Assembly: GCA_964520905.1 (NCBI GenBank)
Contig: CAZFQL010000011.1
Coordinates: 62,001 to 126,000 of the forward strand
Length of the DNA: 64,000 nt
Direction of reading: 5' to 3'
DNA from: JAGVIE01 sp964520905
GTDB lineage: Bacteria; Bacteroidota; Ignavibacteria; UBA10030; SZUA-254
Shown: one piece after another, positions 25,004-33,422 of the stretch
How the letters are laid out: each line of letters opens with the position of its first letter
Numbering within the stretch: the stretch's first letter is position 1
Position numbers and translations under genes: made by a program
Notes under the pieces: generated by a model
Seen by the model: the letters and a program-made list of their open reading frames with translations, nothing else
The model's database searches: none
Told to the model about the DNA's origin: nothing

Positions 25004-26475
25004 CACTCCATCTCCAACCCCAACTGTCCTTTTTTATGCTTCCCCGCATGCTGTGCTGCTTTAAATGTAATATTCGTTTGAGGAAGTTTGGGTCGCTTGC
25101 CTTTGAAATATTCTTCGAGCGTGATGATTTGCAGTTTCGGATATTCAAAGCCGGGTACTTTTACAAAGCCGGATTTTGCAGTTGTATCGAGCATCGGTTT
25201 TGTCGGCTTGGCAGCGCTAAGAAAAACACCCATCTCGCATTTGTGCTTTTGCATCGCACCCAAGAGAGCATCAATATCTTTCGACTGGACATTCTCACCA
25301 CCTTTCACCTGAAACGCGGTACGCAGTGTTGTGCCTTTGTTATCGAGTGCGTAAAGCGCAATACCATCCACTCCTTTGTCAGCACCTTTTGTTCCGAAGG
25401 TTGAGGAGAATGCTTCAAACTCCGTGATCCACCAATCTTGAAATGCGAACGGATTTTCTTTGGCAAGTTTGATTGCCGATTGCTCGTCAACGGGAATACC
25501 ACGTATCTCGAACTCGGAGAGAGATTTTTTATAAGTACTTTGCAGCCGTCGCTTGATAAGCGAGACGGCAATAGGCGAAATGTCGATCCCGATCCATTTA
25601 CGATGTAAACCTTCCGCCGCATCAATTGTTGTACCGCAACCGCAAAACGCATCGAGCACAACATCGCCTTCGTTACTGCTTGCTTTGATGATGCGCTCTA
25701 AAAGTGCTTTGGGTTTTTGCGTAGGATAACCAAGACGTTCTTTCGCGGCTGAATTCAGGATAGGTAAATCCCAGACATCATCCATAGGCTTTCCTTCTAT
25801 GAGGACATCTTCAACATATCTTTTATAACGTTCACCTTTTTTGCCTCCGTCTGTCCAGATGAATTCTCGACCATCTTCGTCTTTTTTCACATCATGCCGA
25901 TGTTCTATAAACTCTTGTCGCTCCCAAGGTGATGTAATTGAATTCAAATTGGTGAACTCACTCTTTGAGTAAAAAAGTATCACATCATGTTTTCGACTAA
26001 AATGTTTCTTATGAGTATCTGTTCTCTGGCCGTAGTGCCAAACGATCTCATTCTGGAAATTGTCTTCTCCAAACAAGATGTCACACACTGTCTTCAAGTA
26101 ATGACTCATTGTCGGGTCGCAATGGAGATAAAAACTCCCAGTTGGCTTCAACACACGGTGAAGCTCAAGAAGTCTAAGCGACATCATTGTGAGATACGGG
26201 AAGGCATGCGGCGCAACCTTCTGGTAAACAATCAGTAGTGCCCAGAGGTTCTCATGCTCGAGTGTGTGAAGTTCTTGAAGAGAATCCTGAATGTTCTTCA
26301 GCGTCCACGTATCCTCGAACGCAATCCGCTGAGATTGGATCTCCTTGTCGTCGAAGAACATATTGTAGTCCCGCTTGCTGTTAAACGGCGGGTCGATATA
26401 AATGAGATCAACGCTCTCATCGGGGACATTCTCCCGCAGTACATACAGACAATCGCCAAGGTAAAGTGTGTTCAT
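25003..26475 (-). CDS. beta-class DNA methyltransferase fused to an Mrr-like nuclease domain
   Basis: A 490-residue protein. The amino-methyltransferase motif IV DPPF is at residues 28-31; YPTQKP and the SAM-binding motif AFCGCGTT (about 277-283) come after a variable recognition region, the beta-class order, so it modifies adenine N6 or cytosine N4. Residues 340-435 form a second domain: WWITEFEAF, GADKGVDGIA (Asp 370) and FQVKGG (Gln 389, Lys 391), the D...Q-x-K pattern of Mrr-type PD-(D/E)XK nucleases. Thus modification and cleavage functions may sit in one chain. It overlaps the downstream PIN-like gene. ORF6N debris flanks the pair on both sides, a sign of an accessory or defence locus. 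Confidence 0.87.
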   Translation of the reverse strand: MNTLYLGDCLYVLRENVPDESVDLIYIDPPFNSKRDYNMFFDDKEIQSQRIAFEDTWTLKNIQDSLQELHTLEHENLWALLIVYQKVAPHAFPYLTMMSLRLLELHRVLKPTGSFYLHCDPTMSHYLKTVCDILFGEDNFQNEIVWHYGQRTDTHKKHFSRKHDVILFYSKSEFTNLNSITSPWERQEFIEHRHDVKKDEDGREFIWTDGGKKGERYKRYVEDVLIEGKPMDDVWDLPILNSAAKERLGYPTQKPKALLERIIKASSNEGDVVLDAFCGCGTTIDAAEGLHRKWIGIDISPIAVSLIKRRLQSTYKKSLSEFEIRGIPVDEQSAIKLAKENPFAFQDWWITEFEAFSSTFGTKGADKGVDGIALYALDNKGTTLRTAFQVKGGENVQSKDIDALLGAMQKHKCEMGVFLSAAKPTKPMLDTTAKSGFVKVPGFEYPKLQIITLEEYFKGKRPKLPQTNITFKAAQHAGKHKKGQLGLEME

Positions 26476-26578
26476 AATCCTTCCGTAAAATGATGCTTAG
26501 AATCTACAAAATATTCTTGTCAGGTTCAAAATAGCTAACGTGTTTTTGGATGTCATGATTCATATCATGCATTGCAAA

Positions 26579-26661
26579 GTCCCCTCTCGAGAGGGGATTT
26601 AGGGGTGTGTTCTTTCCACCCACCCCGACGCTTTCAGCGTCACCCCTCCGGTGGAGGGGAA
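26579..26661. repeat. intergenic GC-rich hairpin repeat, family D
   Basis: CCCCTCTCGAGAGGGG (a 16-base palindrome) is followed by ATTTAGGGGTGTG, the hairpin GACGCTTTCAGCGTC and CCCCTCCGGTGGAGGGG. Several nested palindromes within about 80 bases, no coding capacity. The remaining space between the methyltransferase and the ORF6N pseudogene (292 bases in all) shows no gene. Confidence 0.6.
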
Positions 26662-26766
26662 TTGTTTGGCTTCTATCTTCAGCGAACATCGAATATCAGA
26701 AATCATTTCATGAGTTTCCTCATAAGTTGAATCTGCCCCGCACTGTGTACACCGTGCCTGTCAATG

Positions 26767-27325
26767 TTATGGTTTTCTTTTCCGAACAACGTACTTCACC
26801 TTCGGCTCCTCAACTTTGAACCCAATTTGTCGCTTTGGTTTTTCAGGCGGCTGAAGAAGTTGCCGGATCGCTTCAATGATTGCCTTAATCTCCTGATCGT
26901 GTTTACCGATTCTAGTTTCGAGTATCTGAAGCTTCTCAGTCAATTCCTTGTGACTCGACAAGAGTTCTCGTAAACGAACGAATACCTTGATTATTTAGAA
27001 TACTCATGCGCACTGCCTGATCGCTTTTCAGTACTGTAGCGAGCATCGCGACGCCATGCTCGGTAAATGCATACGGTAAATACCGACGTCCGCCACGACT
27101 TTTCTTTGAGGTCACAATTTGTGACCTCAAAAATTGATACTCTTCACTTGATAATCGGAACATAAATTCCGGTGGAAAACGCTGCGCATTACGCTTCACA
27201 GCTTGAATCAATACCTTCGTAGAAACACCATAGAGTGCGGCAAGGTCAGCATCAATCATTACCTTCTGGCTACGCAAGAATAAAATCTTTTTCTCGATCC
27301 TCTCAGCTGGAATAAGCTCGTTCAT
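26767..27325 (-). pseudogene. ORF6N-domain gene with a frameshift
   Basis: The first 110 residues, beginning MNELIPAERIEKKILFLR, are a typical ORF6N domain (VMIDADLAALYGVSTK, RFPPEFMFRL, GGRRYLPYAFTEHGVAML). At about 26995-27000, after KSDQAVRMSIL, the frame is lost: the correct continuation KVFVRLRELLSSHKELTEK is found in the neighbouring frame, which carries on through the coiled coil to PPEKPKRQIGFKVEEPKVKYVVRKRK-stop at 26767. A one- or two-base change in an AATAATCAAGG context explains it. The gene is most likely dead unless frameshifting is programmed. Confidence 0.8.
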
Positions 27326-27387
27326 TTGATTATCCTCCTAATACGATATTTATTTTTGGGTTCTTCAACTCTGAATCCGATTTGCCA
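27322..27387 (-). pseudogene. C-terminal tail remnant of another ORF6N gene
   Basis: A 21-codon stretch reading QIGFRVEEPKNKYRIRRIIK-stop, whose TGA overlaps the ATG of the ORF6N gene (ATGA). It begins five bases after the stop codon of pepT, so the ORF6N-bearing segment joins pepT directly. The same tail type occurs at 23726-23779 and both share the nucleotide block CCTAATACGATATTTA on the plus strand. Confidence 0.72.
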
Positions 27388-27392
27388 CCATC

Positions 27393-28628
27393 TCACCCTT
27401 TACTTTTCTCCACCCACACCTGCACGAGGTTCACGACTGTCTCGATAGATTTCTCCATACCTTCGAGCGAAGCCCACTCGGTTTTGCCGTGGAAGTTGTT
27501 ACCGCCGGTGAAAATGTTCGGGCAGGGGAGACCCATAGCGGTGAGGCGTGAGCCGTCTGTGCCGCCGCGGATCGGAACCCACTTTGGTTCAAGTCCGGAA
27601 CGTTTTGTTGCTTCCCATAAGTAATCGGTAACACGTGGGTCTTTCTCCAAACCCTCACGCATATTTCGGTACGATTCTTTTATCTCTAACTCAATCCGCG
27701 TTTTGGGATGGAGCGGTTTTACTTCTTCGATTATCTTTTCCAAAATCTTTTTTTGTTTCTCTAATCCGTCTGTGACAAAATCCCGGAAAAGAAAATTCAA
27801 TGTCGTCTTTTCTTCCTCGCCTTTTAAAACATGAGGATGAATGTACGGTTCGTATCCTTCAGTCGTTTCCGGAGCCATATCTTTCGGTGTTCGTACAATG
27901 ATGTCCGCCATAGCACGGATAGAATTCACCATTATATTTTTTGCAAATCCGGGATGGATGTTTCTTCCGTGTACGGTTATGGTTGCAGAGTTCGCGCTGA
28001 AGGTTTCTTTGTTCAACTCGCCCGCAGTATCACCATCAACTGTGTATGCATAGTCGGCGCCAAATGCCTTGAGTTCAAAATACTTCGTTCCTGCTCCAAT
28101 TTCTTCATCAGGTGTAAATCCGATTTTAATATCGCCGTGTGGAATCTTTGGATTGTTCAAAAGGTGTTGTACTGCTGTCATTATGATAGCGATGCCGGCT
28201 TTGTTGTCTGCGCCAAGGAGTGTTGTGCCGTCAGATGTGATGATAGTTTTTCCGAGGCAATGCTTCAGTTCCGGATTTTCCGATTCACGAATCACGATCG
28301 ATGTATCACCCGGCAACACTACATCACCACCGTTGTATTTGATAACTTGCGGCTTCACATTTTCTCCGCTTGCCGAGGGCGAAGTATCTACGTGAGCGAT
28401 AAATCCGATTGCCGGGACTTTGTGTGTTACGTTTGAGGGAAGTGTCGCCATCACGTATCCATACTTATCGATGCGGGTGTCTTTCAAACCCAATGTTTTT
28501 AATTCATCGACTAAAAGATTCAATAGATTTAATTGTTTTGATGTGCTTGGATATGTGTCAGATTCTTCACTCGATTGAGTGTCAATCTTCACATAACGCA
28601 GGAATTTGTCGAGTACGGCTTCATTCAT
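27393..28628 (-). CDS. pepT: peptidase T (tripeptidase)
   Basis: Removes the N-terminal residue from tripeptides in the cytoplasm; a M20-family dinuclear zinc peptidase. The 411-residue sequence starts LDKFLRYVKIDTQSSE and shows the metal-binding IGFIAHVDTSPSASG, LLGADNKAGIAIIM, FTPDEEIGAGTKYF (catalytic Glu pair) and VDGDTAGELNKETFSA, and ends with PIRGGTDGSRLTAMGLPCPNIFTGG, all PepT signatures. Length is normal. Upstream (minus-strand leader) lies a 324-base space with hairpins but no gene. Confidence 0.96.
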   Translation of the reverse strand: MNEAVLDKFLRYVKIDTQSSEESDTYPSTSKQLNLLNLLVDELKTLGLKDTRIDKYGYVMATLPSNVTHKVPAIGFIAHVDTSPSASGENVKPQVIKYNGGDVVLPGDTSIVIRESENPELKHCLGKTIITSDGTTLLGADNKAGIAIIMTAVQHLLNNPKIPHGDIKIGFTPDEEIGAGTKYFELKAFGADYAYTVDGDTAGELNKETFSANSATITVHGRNIHPGFAKNIMVNSIRAMADIIVRTPKDMAPETTEGYEPYIHPHVLKGEEEKTTLNFLFRDFVTDGLEKQKKILEKIIEEVKPLHPKTRIELEIKESYRNMREGLEKDPRVTDYLWEATKRSGLEPKWVPIRGGTDGSRLTAMGLPCPNIFTGGNNFHGKTEWASLEGMEKSIETVVNLVQVWVEKSKG

Positions 28629-28951
28629 GGTAGTATCCTTTAAAAATGTATAGAGTAATTCGGGAATGTCGATTATATTTGTGTGGCATTTTATGAATTT
28701 TCAGCAAGAGAAGCAAATAATAGAGACAATTAATGAACAATTCCGCCAAGACATTATTGTCTTGTTTTTAATCCCGCTTGACCAGTATCACTGACTACTA
28801 AATGCCGTTTTCATATTATGTTACCAATTCCATCGAGACAGTGATACTAATTGTGGTTTATTTGTTTGATGGCTGAAAATTTCGTATTTTCATTCAATTT
28901 ATTACTCTGCCCGCTATTTATAGGAATCCTTATTGCTTGAAAAGAGAGCGC
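28629..28951. other. gene-free divergent region with two inverted repeats
   Basis: No gene seen. CAAGACA-TTAT-TGTCTTG followed by TTTTTA (28747-28770) is a terminator-like hairpin on the plus strand although no plus-strand gene precedes it. AGTATCACTG (28784-28793) and CAGTGATACT (28839-28848) form a perfect 10-bp inverted repeat around 45 bases. The region must hold the promoters of pepT and of the NfrA-like gene. Confidence 0.5.
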
Positions 28952-30193
28952 ATGATTAGAAAACTGAAAAGCAGATCATATATATTTCTGTTTAGTACAC
29001 TATTATTTTTATCGTTATACATAGGCCGTTATCCGGCTGCGGCTCAAGTTTCTGCTGATTCATTAACAACACTGCTTAATGAAGCGTACGCTATGATGAA
29101 AACGAATCCGGATAGTGCGGAACTCTTGTTCGAACAAGCAGTAAAGATTGCTCCAAATGATTTTGTTCTGCACAGGCAGCTCGGTTACCTCTACAGTGAG
29201 CGTAATAAACACGAACAGGCGTTAAAAGAGTTCAAGCAAGCGGAAGCCATTCAACCATCCGATACAATTAAATTGCAAATGGCTTTTATTCTTCTTTCAA
29301 TTGGAAATGAAGATGAAGCAGTTACATTATTACGTGAATTGGGTGATAGTCCTGATCAGTATATTCGTAAGAGTGCTGATGAACAACTCGCAGTGATATC
29401 TTCTCCATCGACTGTTACTTCCACCGAAGAACCAAGTAAGTGGTATTCACGGATTTATGCGGCACCTTACTACGATACGCGATGGCAAACAACTTTTTAT
29501 TATGCCGATGCTGAGCACGGATATTATTTTGATAGAAATAAAATGTTTTTTTCGTACGGGTTCTTATCTCTCTCAGCCGATGCAAAATCTAAGCTGGTTA
29601 AAATCCCGGAAATCTTTTCCGACAACGCAATCATCGGAGGCATAGGCTTTGGCATGAAACCAGTAGAAGGTTTGGAATTACGCGGACAAGCAGGAGTTGC
29701 CTACGATTTAGTACAACAGGATAGCGGTGCAACTCGGACGCGTGAAGATTTTCGGGCGCTCGCGATTTATGGAAATGGTATCTACCCAAACTTTGAATTT
29801 CATAACAATCTAAAAGTAACTTTTGAACCGCTTTTAGATGTCTATTCATCGGTTGGTTATTATTCTCGATATAAAAATGTAATAGGTTACTTTCAGGGTA
29901 GAGCCGGTATTCGCATTTTTGAAATGGCATATAGTGCGGTTGATTTATATGTGAGATCGATGTTCATAAAAGATTCAGAGCGCGAATTTTATAATAATCA
30001 ATTAGATGCTGGTATCGGTTTACGTATTCTACCGGTTTATAACTGGAATTTATACATTACAACTGAATATTACCGTGGGATGTATATTGATAAGCTTCCG
30101 AGTCGATATGTTCAACCTCTCGATACATTCGTCACTGGTGAGAAATATTTTGGCGGTTTCCGTCTCTTCATTATTTATGATCATATCTTTTAA
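28952..30193 (+). CDS. NfrA-like TPR and outer-membrane barrel protein
   Basis: A 413-residue exported protein: signal sequence to about residue 32, two to three TPR units (NEAYAMMKTNPDSAELLFEQAVKIAP; LHRQLGYLYSERNKHEQALKEFKQAEAIQPSD, read in pieces) and, from about residue 165 on, a beta-rich C-terminal half with alternating aromatic residues ending in F, like an outer-membrane barrel. The TPR plus barrel arrangement and the adjacent NfrB-like glycosyltransferase match the NfrA/NfrB pair, which in E. coli makes and exports a polysaccharide and serves phage N4. NfrA there is about 990 residues, so this is a reduced version. I chose the ATG at 28952; a TTG five codons earlier also fits. Stop to next ATG is 3 bases. 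Confidence 0.68.
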   Translation: MIRKLKSRSYIFLFSTLLFLSLYIGRYPAAAQVSADSLTTLLNEAYAMMKTNPDSAELLFEQAVKIAPNDFVLHRQLGYLYSERNKHEQALKEFKQAEAIQPSDTIKLQMAFILLSIGNEDEAVTLLRELGDSPDQYIRKSADEQLAVISSPSTVTSTEEPSKWYSRIYAAPYYDTRWQTTFYYADAEHGYYFDRNKMFFSYGFLSLSADAKSKLVKIPEIFSDNAIIGGIGFGMKPVEGLELRGQAGVAYDLVQQDSGATRTREDFRALAIYGNGIYPNFEFHNNLKVTFEPLLDVYSSVGYYSRYKNVIGYFQGRAGIRIFEMAYSAVDLYVRSMFIKDSEREFYNNQLDAGIGLRILPVYNWNLYITTEYYRGMYIDKLPSRYVQPLDTFVTGEKYFGGFRLFIIYDHIF

Positions 30194-30196
30194 TTT

Positions 30197-31606
30197 ATGG
30201 GCGATTGGCTGATACAAATATTCCGGTCTTCGCACGATTCTTTGTACATGGCGACGTTTATCGTGGCGACTTTTCTTTTTATCAGCGGACTCGATGACAT
30301 TTTTGTGGATATGTATTATTGGTTCCATCATATCTTCATGAAAAAGAAATTTAATAAATTCCGCTACGAACCACCTGAGAAGATTTATCAAATCCCCGAA
30401 AAGCCGATCGCGATATTCATTCCTGCGTGGCATGAATTTGATGTTATCGATAAAATGTTGTTCAACTCATGCCGGACCATTCAATATAAAAGCTATGATA
30501 TATTTGTTGGAGTCTATCCAAACGATCCGCAGACTATTATGAAAGTGGAAGAAGTTAGCCGGCAATTTCCAAACGTACATGCCGTTGTTTCTGCGGAGCC
30601 AGGACCCACGACCAAAGCAAATAACCTCAACCAGGTTCTTGAAGGGATGATTCGCTGGGAAAACAAAACAGGCGTACGGTATGATATTATAGTAATGCAC
30701 GACTCTGAAGATGTAATCCACCCGCTGTCGTTGAAGATAGACAATGCCTTGATCCCCGAATATGACATGGTTCAGATGCCGGTGTTTCCGCTTCATACAA
30801 GTCACGCGAATCTGGTCCATTGGACCTACTCCGATGAGTTTGCGGAATACCACACTAAAGATCTTTTCGTGCGGCAGCACTTCAGCGGCTTTGTTCCCTC
30901 GGCGGGAGTAGGCACGGCTTTTAACAGATGGATAATAGAGTTTATAGGAACTTCATTTGCAAAAAATATTTTTCGCACTAAATCGTTGACAGAAGATTAC
31001 GATCTTGCGCTCCGGCTCGCCCTTGGGAAAGCAAACCTGCTTTTTGTTTATAAGCCGTTCGGGATCGACTGCTCGACGCGGGGTTACTTCCCTCATTCGA
31101 TAAAAGCTGCCATCCGGCAGAAGAGCAGGTGGATAACGGGAATTTGTCTGCAATCGTGGCAAACAATGGGTTGGAAGGGTGATGCCAAATTTCGTTTCGT
31201 ACTCTACCGCGACCGAAAAGCAATTGTAACTAACATTATAAACTTTTTTGCTTACATCGTCATTCTCTATTTGATAATGTACGAATCGGTTCGATTCGGA
31301 TTTGCTGCTTATCGCGAGTTACCGCCCATCGTCATCAAAGGTACTATTCTATGGGACCTTGTTGTGATCGACAGCGTGCTGATGGTGTGGCGTATACTTC
31401 ATCGTTTTGTAACTGTCCGACGAGTGTATGGAACATGGGCGGGAATATTAAGCTTGGTTCGTCTGCCTGTATCTAATATCATTAATTTCAGCGCTACCGG
31501 AAGAGCATTATATCAATTTACACGAGCCGCAATAAAGAAGAAAGAATTAAAATGGGAAAAGACGGCTCATCATTTTCCCACTACAACGGAACATATTTCA
31601 CATTAA
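30197..31606 (+). CDS. NfrB-like membrane glycosyltransferase (GT2)
   Basis: A 469-residue inner-membrane family 2 glycosyltransferase. One membrane helix near residues 20-35, then the catalytic domain with AIFIPAWHEFDVI, GVYPND, HDSEDVIHP, the acceptor-binding SLTEDYDLALRL (TED motif) and RQKSRWITG (Q-x-x-R-W class motif), followed by three or four C-terminal helices. It is like E. coli NfrB but lacks the long C-terminal part that carries the c-di-GMP-binding MshEN domain (about 745 residues there). It follows the NfrA-like gene by 3 bases and is followed by a CheY-like gene. Probably polymerises a sugar chain exported through the NfrA-like partner. Confidence 0.78.
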   Translation: MGDWLIQIFRSSHDSLYMATFIVATFLFISGLDDIFVDMYYWFHHIFMKKKFNKFRYEPPEKIYQIPEKPIAIFIPAWHEFDVIDKMLFNSCRTIQYKSYDIFVGVYPNDPQTIMKVEEVSRQFPNVHAVVSAEPGPTTKANNLNQVLEGMIRWENKTGVRYDIIVMHDSEDVIHPLSLKIDNALIPEYDMVQMPVFPLHTSHANLVHWTYSDEFAEYHTKDLFVRQHFSGFVPSAGVGTAFNRWIIEFIGTSFAKNIFRTKSLTEDYDLALRLALGKANLLFVYKPFGIDCSTRGYFPHSIKAAIRQKSRWITGICLQSWQTMGWKGDAKFRFVLYRDRKAIVTNIINFFAYIVILYLIMYESVRFGFAAYRELPPIVIKGTILWDLVVIDSVLMVWRILHRFVTVRRVYGTWAGILSLVRLPVSNIINFSATGRALYQFTRAAIKKKELKWEKTAHHFPTTTEHISH

Positions 31607-31641
31607 TAATTAGTATTTAACTCTATCTTACGGAGGAACTA

Positions 31642-32007
31642 ATGGCTAAAAATATTCGAATTCTATATGTAGATGATGAAGATGAACTCAGATACCTTGT
31701 AGAGACTCAACTCTCTCATGAAGGATTTCATGTTGCGACAGCCGATGATGGCGATACGGCAGTAAAAATGCTTGAAGAAAATTCTTACGATGTTATATTG
31801 TTAGATATTAGAATGCCGCGTATGAGTGGGATAGAGGTTCTCAAATACATCAAAAAGCGGGGAATCAGTTCCCGGGTGATAATGCTGACAGCAGTCGACG
31901 ATCTTTCAGTCGCACTCGAATCGGTAAAAAGCGGGGCGATCGATTATCTTACTAAACCATACGAGTTCGAAACTTTATTGAAGTCTATAAAGCGTGTCGT
32001 TTTATAA
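31642..32007 (+). CDS. single-domain response regulator
   Basis: A 121-residue CheY-like receiver with nothing attached. Acidic pocket VDDEDE, phospho-acceptor Asp in ILLDIRMP (about residue 53), Thr in MLTA and Lys in LTKPYEF: all key residues are present, so it should be phosphorylatable. A strong GGAGGA ribosome binding site precedes the ATG, 35 bases after the NfrB-like gene on the same strand. No kinase is near. It may control the exopolysaccharide machine by protein contact, in place of c-di-GMP control; this is inference from gene order. The next feature is the SRP RNA gene. Confidence 0.85.
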   Translation: MAKNIRILYVDDEDELRYLVETQLSHEGFHVATADDGDTAVKMLEENSYDVILLDIRMPRMSGIEVLKYIKKRGISSRVIMLTAVDDLSVALESVKSGAIDYLTKPYEFETLLKSIKRVVL

Positions 32008-32085
32008 CGCTGTATGATAGGGTAGATAATTACTATCTGATTTGGCGAGTTGCATTTTGATGGATCAGTGAGTAATTTGATATAC

Positions 32086-32189
32086 AGAGGTCAAGTCCTA
32101 TGCAACAGGCAATTTCCAAACCCCGCCAGGTCCGGAAGGAAGCAACGGTAGGAAGTCAAGCTTGTGTGACATGGGGAAGCTTGACCTCT
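32086..32189 (+). ncRNA. ffs: small bacterial SRP RNA (4.5S-like)
   Basis: The Ffh-binding core is unmistakable: CCAGGTCCGGAAGGAAGCA followed by ACGGTA, containing the GGAA tetraloop and asymmetric loop of domain IV. The ends AGAGGTCAAG (32086-32095) and CTTGACCTCT (32180-32189) pair perfectly, giving a single long hairpin of about 100 bases, the small SRP RNA type without an Alu domain. The end runs into TTTTATTTT, a natural stop. It guides membrane-protein ribosomes with Ffh. Its end is only 21 bases from the stop of the convergent pilin-like gene. Confidence 0.95.
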
Positions 32190-32210
32190 TTTATTTTCCC
32201 TCCAAGTCGC

Positions 32211-33410
32211 TCATTCAAGCCAAGAAATAATTTCAAATGAACCGGTCATCGGGAAGAATGGCGGATAGCTTACCATTAACCGATCATCGTATTTATAATT
32301 CTTTTGGAAACCGTGGTTAAGAGTAGAACCACTATAAGTACCGACAGGTCCACGTTGATATTGGGTCACGCCGCCGTATAAATATAATGTTCCGCTTAAT
32401 GGGCGGGTATTGTAATTCTCTGCTGTTAGACCGCCCTTTAAACAAAATAGTGTTGCATCAATCCTGCAGTCACTCCGGTTCGCAGTATTATCAGTTACGA
32501 ATACATTATTCTCGGTTACCAGTCCCAGCATATCAGTCGATGGTCCCGTGCGCGGATCTGTAGTATATCTGATATCGTCATCTATATAAATATTGCCGAA
32601 AGCCAAACCCGAACTTCCGGTTGCACAAAGCGTGGCTCTTCCCTGAAATGTTCCCTGAACATGTATGTTCCCCTTGGCAGTTAGTACAACCCCGTTAGGT
32701 GCAAATGAACTGAGTGTTTGAGTAGTCACAGTTCCTGTAGCAGAAGTTTTCCAACTCACATTATTGCCTGCGAAAGTTATCCAGAGATCACCTGTTGCGA
32801 ATACTTTACCACCTGCATTTGCAGCATTAACAACGCCGCTGATATCTGCCGGTAAATTAAGATCGACCCCCTTTTGATAACCGCCATAGAATTTTGCCTT
32901 TGTTTTGGTGGGATTTGTTCCGAGACGTGTGGTAACTTTTCCATAAAACACAGGTGAATTTGGTATAGGGATATTTAATTTAGCTTGAGAATGTAAGGGA
33001 CCCCATACTGTATCTTTAGATATCCAGTCTATCGCTCCCTCAATCTTTGAATAATATGCAAACTTAGCAAAAGAACTTGGTTGAAGAAGAACTGAAACTG
33101 TTTCTGCCGTTGATTGATACACTCCAACAGCCGTAATCCTTTTCATCTTAACACCGGTGTCTTTCACAGCAACACTATACGTACCGCCGGAGAAAGGAAT
33201 ATTTGAATAACCCGCCTTCCATGACGTATCAATAAATAACTGGTTGGCAGCCATATTCGCAGCACTTGTTGCGAGATTATGCGCTTGAGAAATTTTTAAA
33301 TAATCTAAATAATTCTCACTCGAACGATTTGCCAGTCGGTGTAAATTAGGCGATACGACACCGAGAATAAGTGAAAAACCTAATACTAATAAAATCGAAG
33401 CTTTTCCCAT
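32211..33410 (-). CDS. pilin-like (PilX-type) surface protein
   Basis: A 399-residue protein with one N-terminal hydrophobic segment (residues 4-20, KASILLVLGFSLILG) followed by an amphipathic helix and a large beta-rich body with many Gly/Asn/Thr residues. The layout N-terminal helix, then AA-MAANQLF helix and a passenger, is like the PilX/GspK-type accessory pilins, but no G-F-x-x-x-E prepilin motif is present. A good AAGGAG ribosome binding site lies before the ATG. It is the third gene of a trio with the next two entries on the same strand. Function by position: part of a pilus or pseudopilus; unproven. Confidence 0.6.
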   Translation of the reverse strand: MGKASILLVLGFSLILGVVSPNLHRLANRSSENYLDYLKISQAHNLATSAANMAANQLFIDTSWKAGYSNIPFSGGTYSVAVKDTGVKMKRITAVGVYQSTAETVSVLLQPSSFAKFAYYSKIEGAIDWISKDTVWGPLHSQAKLNIPIPNSPVFYGKVTTRLGTNPTKTKAKFYGGYQKGVDLNLPADISGVVNAANAGGKVFATGDLWITFAGNNVSWKTSATGTVTTQTLSSFAPNGVVLTAKGNIHVQGTFQGRATLCATGSSGLAFGNIYIDDDIRYTTDPRTGPSTDMLGLVTENNVFVTDNTANRSDCRIDATLFCLKGGLTAENYNTRPLSGTLYLYGGVTQYQRGPVGTYSGSTLNHGFQKNYKYDDRLMVSYPPFFPMTGSFEIISWLE

Positions 33411-33422
33411 TTTGATTTCTCC

